Source of the DNA: DYFT01 sp041695085
GTDB lineage: Bacteria; Bacteroidota; Ignavibacteria; UBA10030
DNA length: 64,000 bases
Reading direction: 5' to 3'
NCBI GenBank assembly: GCA_041695085.1
Contig: JBGFRO010000046.1
Span: 38,050 to 102,049, forward strand
Shown: positions 8,715-18,200 of the stretch, piece by piece
Layout: the number at the start of each line of letters is the position of its first letter
How positions within the stretch are numbered: the first letter of the stretch is position 1
Program-made: the position numbers and the translations under genes
Notes under the pieces: generated by a model
What the model was told of the DNA's origin: nothing
Database searches by the model: none
Seen by the model: only the letters and a program-made list of their open reading frames with translations

Positions 8715-11387
8715 ATGCTTGCTCCCCTTCGGATACTGCATATTGAGGACGATCTGCTTGACGCGGAACTCACGAAAGCGATACTCGAAAGAGAGAATAT
8801 CGCTTGTACCATCACCCCGGCACGATCCGCGAAGGAGTTTCAGGCAGCCCTGGAAACCGACCGGTACGATCTTGTCCTGTGCGATTTCAATCTTCCCAGC
8901 TTCGACGGTTTTGCCGCTCTCAAGCAGTGCCGTGAGAAACTTCCACATACGCCTTTCATCTTTCTTTCCGGCACTATAGGAGAAGAAACAGCCATTGAGT
9001 CGTTGAAGAACGGAGCGACCGACTACGTCCTCAAGCAAAACATCAATCGGCTTGGGTCGTCTATTCGGCGGGCCATACGGGAGCGTGAGTTGGAACAACA
9101 ACGTGCAGCGATTGAAGAGCGTCTGCTCCGAAGCGAACAACTTTATCGAACCATCTTTGAATCGACGGGCACGGCAATGGCGCTTATCGAAGCCGATACC
9201 ACCATCTCCCTCGTGAATTCGACCTTCGCACAGATCGCCGGCTACTCTCGCGAAGAGATAGAAGGAAAGAAAAAGTGGACCGAGTTCGTGGCGCAAGAGG
9301 ATCTGGAAACGATGACGGGGTATCATGTTTTACGCCGAAAGGACCCCACCTCCGCTCCCTCTTCTTACCAATTCCGATTCAAAGACCGACGAGGAGAAGT
9401 TCAAGAGGTCCTGCTGACGATCTCGGTGATCCCCGGCACTACCACATCGGTTGCATCGATGATCGATATTACTGAACAACGCCGCCTGGAGCGCGAGTTG
9501 ATCACCAATGCCAATCGCTATCGAAGCCTTTTTGAAGGTTCCCCCGACGCTGTCGTGTTGAGCTCACTCGATGCAAAGGTGATTTTGTGCAACCGACAAA
9601 CAGCCCTCCTCCTCGGCTACGACGACCCCCATGAGTTAGTCGGCCGAAACATATTTGATTTCGTCGTGCCGGAAGATCACGAACGAGCCAAACTCAATGC
9701 TCAACAGACATTAACGAACGGCATCGTCAAGAGTTTTGAGTACACATTAATCAGGAAAGACGGATTGCGGATCCCCGTAGAGGGCAGCTCGTCGTTGATC
9801 GTCAAGGCGGACGGATCGCCCGCCGCATTAACCAATGTGTTGCGCGATATCCGAGAGCGAAGGGAACGCGAAGAGCGAATTGGCGAGCAGGCTGCCTTAC
9901 TGGACGTCGACCCCGACGCCATTATCGTGCGCGACATGGATGACCGTGTGATCTTCTGGAGCAAAGGGGCGGAGACGATGTACGGATGGAAAGCCGAAGA
10001 GGTGATCGGTTCAACCTCGTGGGAAAGATTGCCGGGGGAACTCCGCCCGAAATACGATAAGGCGAAAGCGACCCTTCTTGAACAGGGAGAATGGCACGGA
10101 GAGTGGACACACAAGACCAAATATGGTAGAGACATCATCGTCTCGAGTGTGTGGAAACTGGTTCGGGATGAGCGCGGTCAACCGAAAAATGTCTACGTCG
10201 TCAATACGGACATCACGGAACGAAAGAAACTGGAACTGCAATTCCTCCGGGCACAGCGTCTGGAAAGTATCGGCACGCTGGCCGGAGGCATCGCGCACGA
10301 CTTGAACAACGTCCTTGGTCCCGTTCTGATGGCAGTCTCCATCCTCCGCCGGAAACTCACCGACGAGCAAAGTCAGAGGCTCCTTGATAATCTTGAGACG
10401 AGTGCCAAGCGCGGTGCCGATATGGTGAAGCAGGTCTTGACCTTTGCCCGCGGCGTAGAGGGAGATCAGGTTCTGCTTCAACCGAAGCACCTCATTCGTG
10501 AAGTCGTCTCCATGTGCAAAGATACGTTTCCCAAGTCCATCACTCTTCATGAAAACGTGGCGAAAGACCTCCACACCATCACGGGCGATGCGACGCAGAT
10601 TCATCAAATGCTCATGAACCTCTGCATCAATGCGCGAGACGCCATGCCGAACGGCGGCACCCTCACCATCAGTGCCGAGAACGTTGTGGTGGATGAGGCG
10701 TTTGCCAAGACGCATCTTCTGACCGCTCCCGGTGAATATGTGTTGATCAAGGTGTCAGACACCGGCACCGGCATTCCAGAGGAGATTCAGGATAAGATCT
10801 TCGACCCCTTTTTCACTACAAAAGAACATGGGAAAGGAACGGGTCTCGGTCTCTCAACGACGATGGGGATTGTGAAGGGTCACAAAGGTTGCATCAACGT
10901 CTACAGTGAAGTCGGACATGGCACCGAATTTCACATCTACCTCCCCGCATCCGAATCCGGCATTCAGAACACAAGTCGAGCGGATCAAGCTGTCGCCACA
11001 ACCTCGGGCAGTGGAGAGCTTGTGCTCGTGATTGATGACGAATCGGCCATACGCGAGATCACACGTACAACGCTTGAGAGTGACGGCTTTCGCGTCCTGC
11101 TCGCGGAAGACGGGACACAAGCGTTAGGGTTGTTCGCAAAACACGTAGACGAGATTCGCGTCGTCGTCACCGACATGATGATGCCGCATATGGATGGTGC
11201 GGCGACCATTCGCGCTATGCTCAGTCTGCGTCCCGATATCCGCATCGTAGCGATGAGCGGCTTGACCGACAACAGCAGAGTAGAGATGCTTGCGCGCGCC
11301 GGACAGATCACCTTTCTGCAAAAACCGTTTACGGCCGACCGACTGCTGTCGAGCGTCGCCGCGGCCTTGAAGGCGACACAACAGTAG
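8715..11387 (+). CDS. Hybrid histidine kinase (REC-PAS-PAS-PAS-HK-REC)
   Basis: This soluble hybrid kinase has 890 residues and no signal peptide or membrane helix. An N-terminal receiver has HIEDDLLDAE and CDFNLPSFDG. Three PAS domains follow (about 130-255, 265-385, 390-510; the last has KGAETMYGW). The HisKA motif GGIAHDLNNVLGP carries H528, and an NtrB-like GHKL ATPase has NARDAMPNGG, DTGTGIP and GLGLST. The C-terminal receiver has VIDDESAIRE and TDMMMPHMDG. ATG 8715 has GGAG 8 bases upstream; a TTG at 8700 is less likely. The layout suggests an internal phosphorelay that could take input through the N-terminal receiver, perhaps from neighbouring kinases. Confidence 0.9.
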   Translation: MLAPLRILHIEDDLLDAELTKAILERENIACTITPARSAKEFQAALETDRYDLVLCDFNLPSFDGFAALKQCREKLPHTPFIFLSGTIGEETAIESLKNGATDYVLKQNINRLGSSIRRAIRERELEQQRAAIEERLLRSEQLYRTIFESTGTAMALIEADTTISLVNSTFAQIAGYSREEIEGKKKWTEFVAQEDLETMTGYHVLRRKDPTSAPSSYQFRFKDRRGEVQEVLLTISVIPGTTTSVASMIDITEQRRLERELITNANRYRSLFEGSPDAVVLSSLDAKVILCNRQTALLLGYDDPHELVGRNIFDFVVPEDHERAKLNAQQTLTNGIVKSFEYTLIRKDGLRIPVEGSSSLIVKADGSPAALTNVLRDIRERREREERIGEQAALLDVDPDAIIVRDMDDRVIFWSKGAETMYGWKAEEVIGSTSWERLPGELRPKYDKAKATLLEQGEWHGEWTHKTKYGRDIIVSSVWKLVRDERGQPKNVYVVNTDITERKKLELQFLRAQRLESIGTLAGGIAHDLNNVLGPVLMAVSILRRKLTDEQSQRLLDNLETSAKRGADMVKQVLTFARGVEGDQVLLQPKHLIREVVSMCKDTFPKSITLHENVAKDLHTITGDATQIHQMLMNLCINARDAMPNGGTLTISAENVVVDEAFAKTHLLTAPGEYVLIKVSDTGTGIPEEIQDKIFDPFFTTKEHGKGTGLGLSTTMGIVKGHKGCINVYSEVGHGTEFHIYLPASESGIQNTSRADQAVATTSGSGELVLVIDDESAIREITRTTLESDGFRVLLAEDGTQALGLFAKHVDEIRVVVTDMMMPHMDGAATIRAMLSLRPDIRIVAMSGLTDNSRVEMLARAGQITFLQKPFTADRLLSSVAAALKATQQ

Positions 11388-11503
11388 TTCACTAAGGGGA
11401 AAATCCTCTCTCAACTCATCAACCTGTCCTTCCATTCAGCGCCTTTCTTGAATTTCACGCGAAATCTGCGCATTTTGGCGCCGTCAAGTTTGATCGTCCC
11501 CTC

Positions 11504-11528
11504 GCCCACCTTGTCGGTGGGCTTTTTT
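11504..11528 (+). terminator. Intrinsic terminator after the signalling block
   Basis: GCCCACC (11504-11510) and GGTGGGC (11516-11522) form a perfect 7-bp G+C-rich stem with a 5-base loop, followed at once by seven T residues (11523-11529). It separates the signalling genes from the biosynthetic string starting at 11553. Confidence 0.85.
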
Positions 11529-11552
11529 TCATAACGAGGATCGCACCTCATC

Positions 11553-12317
11553 ATGCTGTTGATCTTTCCATCCATCGAGATACGGCGAGGTCAGTGCGTG
11601 GAGATCGTTCACGGCGATCCGGGCTCGGAACACCGCTATAGCATCGATCCCGTCCAGATGGCAATCCTCTGGCGAGGGGAGAACGCAAAAACGCTCCACG
11701 TGGTCGATGTCGACGGCGTGGGCTCCGGAAAGCTGGAGAACCGGGAGGTGATCAGGAAGATGGTGGAAGCTGTCGATATCCCGATTCAGGTAGGAGGAGG
11801 ACTGCGTGAGTATGAGGAGATCAAGTCGGCACTGGAACTTGGCGTTTACCGCGTCGTCATCGGTACGGCGGCGGTCAACGATCCACCGCTCATCGAGCGG
11901 CTGGTGAAAGAGTTTGGGGCGCGCAGAGTTGCCGTCGCCATCGAGGGGCGCGACGGAAAAATCCGGAGCGACGGGGGGAAACGGGAATGGGATCTCTCCC
12001 CCGTCGCGTTTGCCCGACAGATGAAGAAGCTTGGAGTGATGCGTGTTATCTACTCCGATATCGCAGAAGATGGAATTTCGAAACGCTTGAACATTTCCGC
12101 TCTCAAAGAGCTTGCGACAGCCGCGAGCGTTCGAGTGACGGCACAAGGTGGGGTTACGGGCTACCAGGACCTCATCAGACTACAAGAACTTGAAAAATAC
12201 GGGGTCGATTCCGTTATCGTCGGCAAAGCGCTCTATCAGAATAGCTTTCCGTGCCAACGACTCTGGCGGCTGAATGAAAAGGAATTGACAGACCTCGGTC
12301 CGACTCGAAGACTATGA
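11553..12317 (+). CDS. HisA/HisF-family beta/alpha-barrel protein with altered active site
   Basis: The protein has 254 residues, full length for HisA (ProFAR isomerase). The family pattern is clear: VVDVDG at 51-55, phosphate-binding GGG at 81-83, VIGTAAV at 102-108, GG at 199-200, and VIVGKAL near the C-terminus. The positions matching the catalytic pair and the threonine of HisA are changed: E9 (PSIEI) for the first Asp, E131 (AIEGRDG) for the second Asp, and S168 (YSDIAEDG) for Thr. No other his gene is present, and the next gene is a PfkB-like kinase overlapping by ATGA. It may act on another phosphosugar substrate. A functional HisA with conservative changes is the alternative. Confidence 0.75.
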   Translation: MLLIFPSIEIRRGQCVEIVHGDPGSEHRYSIDPVQMAILWRGENAKTLHVVDVDGVGSGKLENREVIRKMVEAVDIPIQVGGGLREYEEIKSALELGVYRVVIGTAAVNDPPLIERLVKEFGARRVAVAIEGRDGKIRSDGGKREWDLSPVAFARQMKKLGVMRVIYSDIAEDGISKRLNISALKELATAASVRVTAQGGVTGYQDLIRLQELEKYGVDSVIVGKALYQNSFPCQRLWRLNEKELTDLGPTRRL

Positions 12318-13273
12318 AGATCACCGTTATCGGCCATATTGCCAAAGATATCTTCCATTTTCGCCGGGAGAATGGGGAAGAAGAGATTCAAGAACACTGG
12401 GGAGGAATCCTGAACTCAGTTCTCGCTCTCGCAAACCTCATCGGAAAAGATGACGTCGTCGTTCCCGTCTTCGGAGTGGGTGAGAGCGACTACGACGAAG
12501 TTCTTACTCTCCTCAGTGGTTGGAACCAGATCGAAACCAAAGGAATCTATCGGCTCAAGGGAGCGAGCAACCGTGTGCACTATTTTCCTTCGGCCAGAGA
12601 CGGAATAGTCGAATGCTCCAAGGACTTGGCTCCTCCGATTCCCTTTTCCAAGATCAAACCACATCTCGACACGAACGGGGTGTTGATCAATATGGTCTCG
12701 GGATTCGATCTAACGCTTGAGACGCTCGACTTTCTCCGGATGCACGTACGAGAAGAAAAAATCGCCATCCATCTCGATGTTCATTCCCTGACTCTCGGAC
12801 TTGATCAGGAGCGGCGGCGCTTCCCCCGGCCTCTGACTGATTGGAGGCGATGGTGCTTTATGATCAACTCCATTCAAATGAACGAGGAGGAAGCACGTAC
12901 TCTGAGCGCCGAGCGATTCGACGAAGAAACGCTCATCAATCATCTCATGTCTCTCATGGTGCAGGCGCTCGTCATCACACGGGGGGAGAATGGAGCAACC
13001 CTCATCGTGCAGGAGCATAAGAAATTCCGGCGGTTCGATCTGCCTGTACCGCGTGTCGAAAAGCCGGTCAGTGCAACCGGCTATGGAGATGTATTTGGAG
13101 CGGCGTTCTTCCTCCATGCAGTACAGACGAAGGACTATCCCGCGTCGGTGGCGTTTGCCAATGATGTCGCAGCCCGCAACGCGTCAACACAGGGAGAGGG
13201 CGGGCCGACCGCTCGTTCTGAAAGCTTTTCAAATACACACATTCAGCAAATATCGACAAAAGAGATTGAATGA
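12314..13273 (+). CDS. PfkB/ribokinase-family kinase
   Basis: The protein has 319 residues. The C-terminal anion-hole and catalytic motif reads ATGYGDVFGAAFF with the likely base D259, in place of the usual GAGDAF form. An N-terminal GHIAKDIF strand and a GGILNSVLALANL helix fit the substrate end of the ribokinase fold. ITRGENGATL is the usual T(R/K)GxxG segment. The start overlaps the stop of the HisA-like gene, so the two are probably translated together and share a pathway. The substrate is not recognisable; a sugar or nucleoside derivative is the general expectation for the family. Confidence 0.75.
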   Translation: MKITVIGHIAKDIFHFRRENGEEEIQEHWGGILNSVLALANLIGKDDVVVPVFGVGESDYDEVLTLLSGWNQIETKGIYRLKGASNRVHYFPSARDGIVECSKDLAPPIPFSKIKPHLDTNGVLINMVSGFDLTLETLDFLRMHVREEKIAIHLDVHSLTLGLDQERRRFPRPLTDWRRWCFMINSIQMNEEEARTLSAERFDEETLINHLMSLMVQALVITRGENGATLIVQEHKKFRRFDLPVPRVEKPVSATGYGDVFGAAFFLHAVQTKDYPASVAFANDVAARNASTQGEGGPTARSESFSNTHIQQISTKEIE

Positions 13274-13322
13274 TCACTGGATGTCGTCAGAGTTGCGCAA
13301 CAAATTGATATGAGAGATTGAT

Positions 13323-14738
13323 ATGATTGTGATGAAATTCGGTGGCACGTCGGTGGAAGATGCGCGTGCCATGACAACCGTCATCGAAATCATCGAGCGG
13401 GAGCGGCATCGCAAACCCGTGGTGGTCCTTTCAGCGATCGCCGGTGCGACCAACACCCTGCTCGACGCAGCCCGACTCTCCGTTGAAGGAAAGCTCGACG
13501 AAGCGACACGACTTTTGAACGAGCTTCTTGAGCGTCACGTGTTGATCCTCGAGAACCTGATTACTCAGCGGACGACGATACAAGAGCTGATCCTTGAGAT
13601 TCGTCGACGGTTTGATGAGTTGAAGAATCTGTGCCAGGGCATCGCCATTCTGGGTGAGTTGACCAACCGATCGCTTGATGCCATCGCTTCCGTAGGCGAA
13701 CGACTCTCCACGCTCATCGTTGCCCGTGGAATGGAGGAACGTGGACTTCCTGTGGAGTTAGTGGACGCGCGGTCGTTCATGATCACCGATGAACAGTATT
13801 CAAACGCCGCTCCGCACATGCCGCTCATCGAAACGAAAGCGCGAGAGCTCCTCTTGCCTCTGATTGACAGAGGGAGGATCGTCATGACTCAGGGCTTCAT
13901 TGGTTCCACACGCAAAGGCATCACTACCACGTTGGGCCGCGGCGGGTCGGACTACTCGGCCGCAATCATCGGCGCCGTGCTGGATGCCGAGGAAATTCAA
14001 ATCTGGACCGATGTGGACGGCGTTCTGACGGGCGATCCGCGTATCGTTCCTTCTGCGAAAAAACTGAGGGTGATTTCGTTCCGTGAGGCATCGGAGCTGG
14101 CTTACTTCGGAGCGAAAGTGCTGCACCCGAGTACCATTTTGCCTGCGGTGAAGAAGAATATTCCCGTCATCGTGCTGAATTCCCGCAGACCGGCCGCCTC
14201 AGGGACGCGGATCGTCTCCGATCCTCCGAAGTCAAACGCTGCCGTGAAGTCGATCGCCTCGAAGAAGGGCATCACCGTCATCAACATTCAGTCGACACGC
14301 ATGTTGATGGCGTACGGCTTCCTTGAATCGATCTTCTCTGTGTTCAGCCGGCACAAGACGCCGGTGGATCTTGTGAGTACGTCGGAGGTCGCCGTCTCAC
14401 TCACAATCGACAACACGACCCGTTTGGAGGAGATCATTCAGGAGCTCGAGTCGTTTGCCGAGGTGAGTGTCTTCCGGAACAAAGCCATCGTGTGCATCGT
14501 GGGGGAGCAGATGCATTCGACCGTTGGGATCGCCGATCGCATTTTTCACGCCTTGGGCGATATCAACGTGATGATGATCTCGCAAGGGGCATCCGAAATC
14601 AACATGAGCCTGGTCGTTGACGAAACGGACGTCGTCGAAGCCGTACGACGTCTGCATAAAGAATTCTTCGAGCCCGTACCGGAATTGGAAATCTTCGAAA
14701 CGATCGAGGCAAACGAGAAAAGCCCTTACAAAAGATGA
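13323..14738 (+). CDS. lysC: Aspartate kinase (monofunctional)
   Basis: Aspartokinase makes beta-aspartyl phosphate, the first step towards lysine, threonine, methionine and diaminopimelate. The protein has 471 residues, close to lysine-sensitive class III enzymes. KFGGTSV opens the kinase domain, with TTTLGRGGSDYSA and WTDVDGVLTGDPR in the active-site region (to about 300). Two C-terminal ACT domains (about 315-460; DLVSTSEVAVSL, then QGASEINMSLVV) suggest allosteric feedback. dapB overlaps its stop as ATGA. No lysine riboswitch was recognised in the 49-bp gap before it. Confidence 0.93.
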   Translation: MIVMKFGGTSVEDARAMTTVIEIIERERHRKPVVVLSAIAGATNTLLDAARLSVEGKLDEATRLLNELLERHVLILENLITQRTTIQELILEIRRRFDELKNLCQGIAILGELTNRSLDAIASVGERLSTLIVARGMEERGLPVELVDARSFMITDEQYSNAAPHMPLIETKARELLLPLIDRGRIVMTQGFIGSTRKGITTTLGRGGSDYSAAIIGAVLDAEEIQIWTDVDGVLTGDPRIVPSAKKLRVISFREASELAYFGAKVLHPSTILPAVKKNIPVIVLNSRRPAASGTRIVSDPPKSNAAVKSIASKKGITVINIQSTRMLMAYGFLESIFSVFSRHKTPVDLVSTSEVAVSLTIDNTTRLEEIIQELESFAEVSVFRNKAIVCIVGEQMHSTVGIADRIFHALGDINVMMISQGASEINMSLVVDETDVVEAVRRLHKEFFEPVPELEIFETIEANEKSPYKR

Positions 14739-15487
14739 ACATTACGCTGATCGGATACGGGAAGATGGGGAAGGAGGTCGAGCGGCTCGCGGCCGAACGC
14801 GGATGTGCCGTCGTCGGTCGGGTTTCTTCTTCCTCCCCTCCGCTTTCAGAAGAGTCAATTCGCCAGACGGACGTCGTGATTCACACTGCAACGCCCTCCT
14901 GTGTGAAGGAACACGTCGAAGAATGGGCCGCGCGCGGAAAGAACATCGTCGTCGGAACGACGGGGTGGTATCATGAACTCCCGTCGATCCAGACGCTCGT
15001 CGCACGGCACAACATCGGACTCGTCTATGCCTCCAATTTTTCCATTGGAGTCAACATCCTGTTCAACATCATCGCAGAAGCTGCGACCCTCATCGATCGA
15101 TTTGAGGAGTACGATGCGTTCATTCACGAGGTTCATCACAAAGGAAAACTCGATAGCCCGAGCGGCACCGCTTTGACGCTCGGCACCATTCTTTTGAGTC
15201 GCGTGCGTCGCAAGAAGGAACTCCTGACAAAGGCTCCGGACGGAGCAATCAAGGCGGATCAACTCCACATTTCTTCCTCGCGTGCCGGAACTGTTGTGGG
15301 AACTCATCGCATTACGTTCGATTCTGCCGCCGATAGTATTGAAATTGTTCATAGTGCAAAGAACCGCAGCGGGTTCGCTCTCGGCGCCCTTCTCGCCGCG
15401 GAATGGATTGTCGGCAAGCGCGGCGTGTTCACGATGGAAGACGTCTTCCGCGATCTCTTTCAACAGAATGCCTCACCAACATCATGA
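14735..15487 (+). CDS. dapB: 4-hydroxy-tetrahydrodipicolinate reductase
   Basis: The enzyme reduces hydroxytetrahydrodipicolinate with NAD(P)H in diaminopimelate/lysine synthesis. The protein has 250 residues. The N-terminal GYGKMGKEVERLA binds dinucleotide. GTTGWY (about 76-81) and ASNFSIGVN lie in the active-site cleft. HHKGKLDSPSGTAL holds the conserved His-His, Lys and SGT that bind substrate. The C-terminal FALGALLAAEWI is typical of the family. It overlaps lysC upstream and abuts dapA downstream. Confidence 0.93.
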   Translation: MNITLIGYGKMGKEVERLAAERGCAVVGRVSSSSPPLSEESIRQTDVVIHTATPSCVKEHVEEWAARGKNIVVGTTGWYHELPSIQTLVARHNIGLVYASNFSIGVNILFNIIAEAATLIDRFEEYDAFIHEVHHKGKLDSPSGTALTLGTILLSRVRRKKELLTKAPDGAIKADQLHISSSRAGTVVGTHRITFDSAADSIEIVHSAKNRSGFALGALLAAEWIVGKRGVFTMEDVFRDLFQQNASPTS

Positions 15488-15498
15488 GGAACGAAGAT

Positions 15499-16392
15499 AT
15501 GGCAAGGTGGAAAAAATTTCAGGGAACGGGAACGGCTATCGTCACGCCGTTCCGCAAAGACGGAACGCTCGACGAGAAGGCCTTACGCAAGCTGGTGGAG
15601 TTTCAGATCCGGGGCGGCGTTGAAGCGATCGTCCCCGTCGGCACCACGGGTGAGAGTCCGACACTGAGCTACGATGAGCATTTCCGCGTCTTCGACATCG
15701 TCATTGAACAGGTCGATGGTCGTGTAAAGGTTTTTGCCGGTACCGGTAGTAACAGCACGCATGAAGCAATTGAACAGACAAAGTACGCCAAACAGGTGGG
15801 GGCTGATGCGGCGTTGGTCGTAGGCCCATATTACAACAAGCCGACACAAGAGGGATATTTTCGTCATTATGCTGCCATTGCTGAGGCGGTCGATATTCCG
15901 ATGATCGTGTACAATGTGCCGGGTCGAACGGGAGGAAACATTGAACCGTCAACGACGCTCCGGATGGCTCGGGAGATCCCGAACGTGGTGGCTGTGAAAG
16001 AAGCTTCAGGAAATTTCGCGCAGATCATGGAAATAGCCCGCAACAAGCCGAAGCATTTCTCCCTCCTTTCGGGAGATGACGCCATCACGCTTCCGATGAT
16101 GGCCGTCGGAGCGGACGGTTGTATTTCGGTGGTTGCAAATGAAACGCCCAAAGACTTTTCCGACCTTGTGCGACATTGCTTGAAAGGGGACTTTAAAAAG
16201 GCGTTAACGCTCCACAACAAACTGCTCCCACTGATGAACATCAACTTCGTCGAAGCAAATCCGATCCCTGTCAAAGCTGCACTTTCGATGATGGGAATGA
16301 TCGAAGAGGTTTACCGCCTTCCTCTTCTTCCGATTGGTGAGAAGAATCGCCAAAAGCTCAAAGCGATCTTAAAAGAGTTAAAATTGATATGA
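15499..16392 (+). CDS. dapA: 4-hydroxy-tetrahydrodipicolinate synthase
   Basis: This class I aldolase condenses pyruvate and aspartate semialdehyde. The protein has 297 residues from ATG 15499, which has AGGA 8 bases upstream; the ATG at 15484 overlaps the dapB stop as ATGA and is an alternative adding five residues. Motifs are GTTGESPTL (about 47-55), YYNKPTQEG, VYNVPGRTGG with the conserved Tyr, and the Schiff-base lysine K167 in VAVKEASGN. SGDDAITLP completes the pattern. It is part of the lysC-dapB-dapA-dapD set. Confidence 0.95.
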   Translation: MARWKKFQGTGTAIVTPFRKDGTLDEKALRKLVEFQIRGGVEAIVPVGTTGESPTLSYDEHFRVFDIVIEQVDGRVKVFAGTGSNSTHEAIEQTKYAKQVGADAALVVGPYYNKPTQEGYFRHYAAIAEAVDIPMIVYNVPGRTGGNIEPSTTLRMAREIPNVVAVKEASGNFAQIMEIARNKPKHFSLLSGDDAITLPMMAVGADGCISVVANETPKDFSDLVRHCLKGDFKKALTLHNKLLPLMNINFVEANPIPVKAALSMMGMIEEVYRLPLLPIGEKNRQKLKAILKELKLI

Positions 16393-16449
16393 GCAAAGGG
16401 CGAATCACTCAGACCGTTTCTTCCTCATTCAATTGACACGGAAGCTCCG

Positions 16450-17292
16450 ATGGGATTACGAGAACATATCGAGCAGTTGTATGAGCAGGATATTAAGACC
16501 ATCGACCGTTCCGCCGCTCTTCGCATTTTTAATGAGTTCAAGTTCTTTTTGAATGGCGGTGACGTACGCGCCGCGCAACGCTCCAAGGAAAGCAAGTCCG
16601 GATGGGCGGTCAACGGCTGGGTGAAGAAAGGAATCCTCTTAGGTTTTCGCCTGGGCGAGATGACCGACGTCTCTATTAACGAGCACTTCCGTTATTTCGA
16701 CAAAAACACCTATCCCCTCAAGCGGCTGACAATCGATCATCAGGTTCGGGTAGTGCCCGGCGGAACCTCGATCCGCGACGGCTGCTTCATCGCCAAGAGC
16801 GTCGTTATCATGCCTCCCGCCTACATCAATGTCGGAGCGTACGTCGATGAAGGGACGATGATCGATTCGCACGCGCTCGTTGGCTCGTGCGCGCAGATCG
16901 GCAAGCGCGTGCACATCAGCGCCGCGACGCAGATCGGGGGTGTGATAGAGCCCGTAGGCGCGATGCCGGTGGTCATTGAGGACGACGTGATGGTGGGCGG
17001 CAACTGCGGCATTTACGAAGGAACCATCGTTCAACGGCGAGCCGTCATCGGCGCAGGAGTGGTCCTGACAGGTTCCACCCCCGTCTACGACATTGTGAAC
17101 AATTCCATCTACCGACGCACGCCCGAAGAGCCGCTTGTCATTCCGGAAGGTGCAGTCGTCGTTCAGGGAAGCCGGCACATCGATGCACCGTTCGCACGTC
17201 AGCATCATCTCGCCATCTACACACCTGTCATCATCAAGTATCGGGACGAAAAAACCGACGCGGGGACTGCTTTGGAAGAGAGCTTGAGATGA
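16450..17292 (+). CDS. dapD: 2,3,4,5-tetrahydropyridine-2,6-dicarboxylate N-succinyltransferase
   Basis: The enzyme transfers succinyl from succinyl-CoA to tetrahydrodipicolinate, so this organism appears to use the succinylase branch to diaminopimelate. The protein has 280 residues, the usual length. A helical N-terminus precedes a left-handed beta-helix of hexapeptide repeats (about 105-235) with the family segments YVDEGTMIDSHALVGSCAQIG and SAATQIGGVIEP. It starts 57 bases after dapA and its stop overlaps the next gene as ATGA. Confidence 0.93.
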   Translation: MGLREHIEQLYEQDIKTIDRSAALRIFNEFKFFLNGGDVRAAQRSKESKSGWAVNGWVKKGILLGFRLGEMTDVSINEHFRYFDKNTYPLKRLTIDHQVRVVPGGTSIRDGCFIAKSVVIMPPAYINVGAYVDEGTMIDSHALVGSCAQIGKRVHISAATQIGGVIEPVGAMPVVIEDDVMVGGNCGIYEGTIVQRRAVIGAGVVLTGSTPVYDIVNNSIYRRTPEEPLVIPEGAVVVQGSRHIDAPFARQHHLAIYTPVIIKYRDEKTDAGTALEESLR

Positions 17293-18200
17293 AACGAATC
17301 TTGATTTGCGGGGCAAACGGATTACTGGGTCAGCGCCTTGCATTGATGCTCAGCAGTCAAACGGAATACGAAGTCCTGCACACCTCTCACCACCGCACGT
17401 TCGTGTTCGACAACCGGCTGTTGGACTATACACAGCTCGACATCACACGCAAGAGCGACGTGAAGAGCCTCGTCTCCAGTTTTCATCCGGATGTCATTAT
17501 GAACGCCGCCGCCGCAACGAACGTGGACTGGTGTGAAACACACCGCGAAGAAGCGTGGAAGGTGAACGTCGTCGGCGTGGAAAATCTGATTGAAGCGGCC
17601 CGCAAGGTGGGGGCGAGGTTGATTCATGTTTCAACCGACTACGTCTTTGACGGCAAGAGCGGTCCCTATAAGGAAGATGACCGACCGAATCCTTTGAGCT
17701 ATTATGGCAAATCCAAGCTGGCGGCGGAAAATGCGCTCCGCATCGCCGATATCCCTTATGCCATCGTTCGCACGATCGTCGTGTATGGAGCCGGCATCAA
17801 TGTGAAGGAAAATTTCCCCCTCTGGGTCTTCAACAGCCTGCGCGCCGGAAAACGCATCCGGTGCGTCGAAGATCAGATCAGCAACCCGACCTCCGTCAAC
17901 GACCTCGCGTTTGCAATCCTGAAGATCTTCGAACTCAACAAGACCGGACTGTATCACGTCTGCGGAAGCGAACGATTGAGCCGGTATGACTTCGCCCGGA
18001 GGGTCGCAGAGGTCTTCGAACTCGATCCCGAACTCATCGAACGGGTCCAAACCTCCGATCTCCAGCGAATTGCTCCACGTCCGATGGTAACGGGATTTAT
18101 TACCCTGAAAGCCGAATCGGAGCTTCATCTCAAACCGATGGATACGCGGCAGGGCTTGACGCTCATGAAACGAGAGCTGCATTCAGCAAGGAAACTCTAA
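17289..18200 (+). CDS. dTDP-4-dehydrorhamnose reductase-like SDR protein
   Basis: This extended short-chain dehydrogenase of the RmlD/RfbD type has 303 residues. It has the Rossmann motif CGANGLLGQRLAL (about 6-18), NAAAATNVDWCE, and the catalytic Tyr-Lys pair in YYGKSKLAAENAL (about 138-150) with STDYVFDG just before. Length and motifs fit NAD(P)-dependent reduction of a nucleotide sugar. No other dTDP-rhamnose gene is nearby, so the exact substrate is open. It overlaps dapD by 4 bases and the next gene by 1 base (TAATG). Confidence 0.85.
   Translation: MKRILICGANGLLGQRLALMLSSQTEYEVLHTSHHRTFVFDNRLLDYTQLDITRKSDVKSLVSSFHPDVIMNAAAATNVDWCETHREEAWKVNVVGVENLIEAARKVGARLIHVSTDYVFDGKSGPYKEDDRPNPLSYYGKSKLAAENALRIADIPYAIVRTIVVYGAGINVKENFPLWVFNSLRAGKRIRCVEDQISNPTSVNDLAFAILKIFELNKTGLYHVCGSERLSRYDFARRVAEVFELDPELIERVQTSDLQRIAPRPMVTGFITLKAESELHLKPMDTRQGLTLMKRELHSARKL

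Noticed and set aside
11553..12317. Histidine biosynthesis operon
   Set aside because: Only one HisA-like gene is present, its key residues are changed, and no other his gene follows.
13274..13322. Lysine riboswitch before lysC
   Set aside because: The gap is only 49 bases, far too short for the lysine riboswitch fold.
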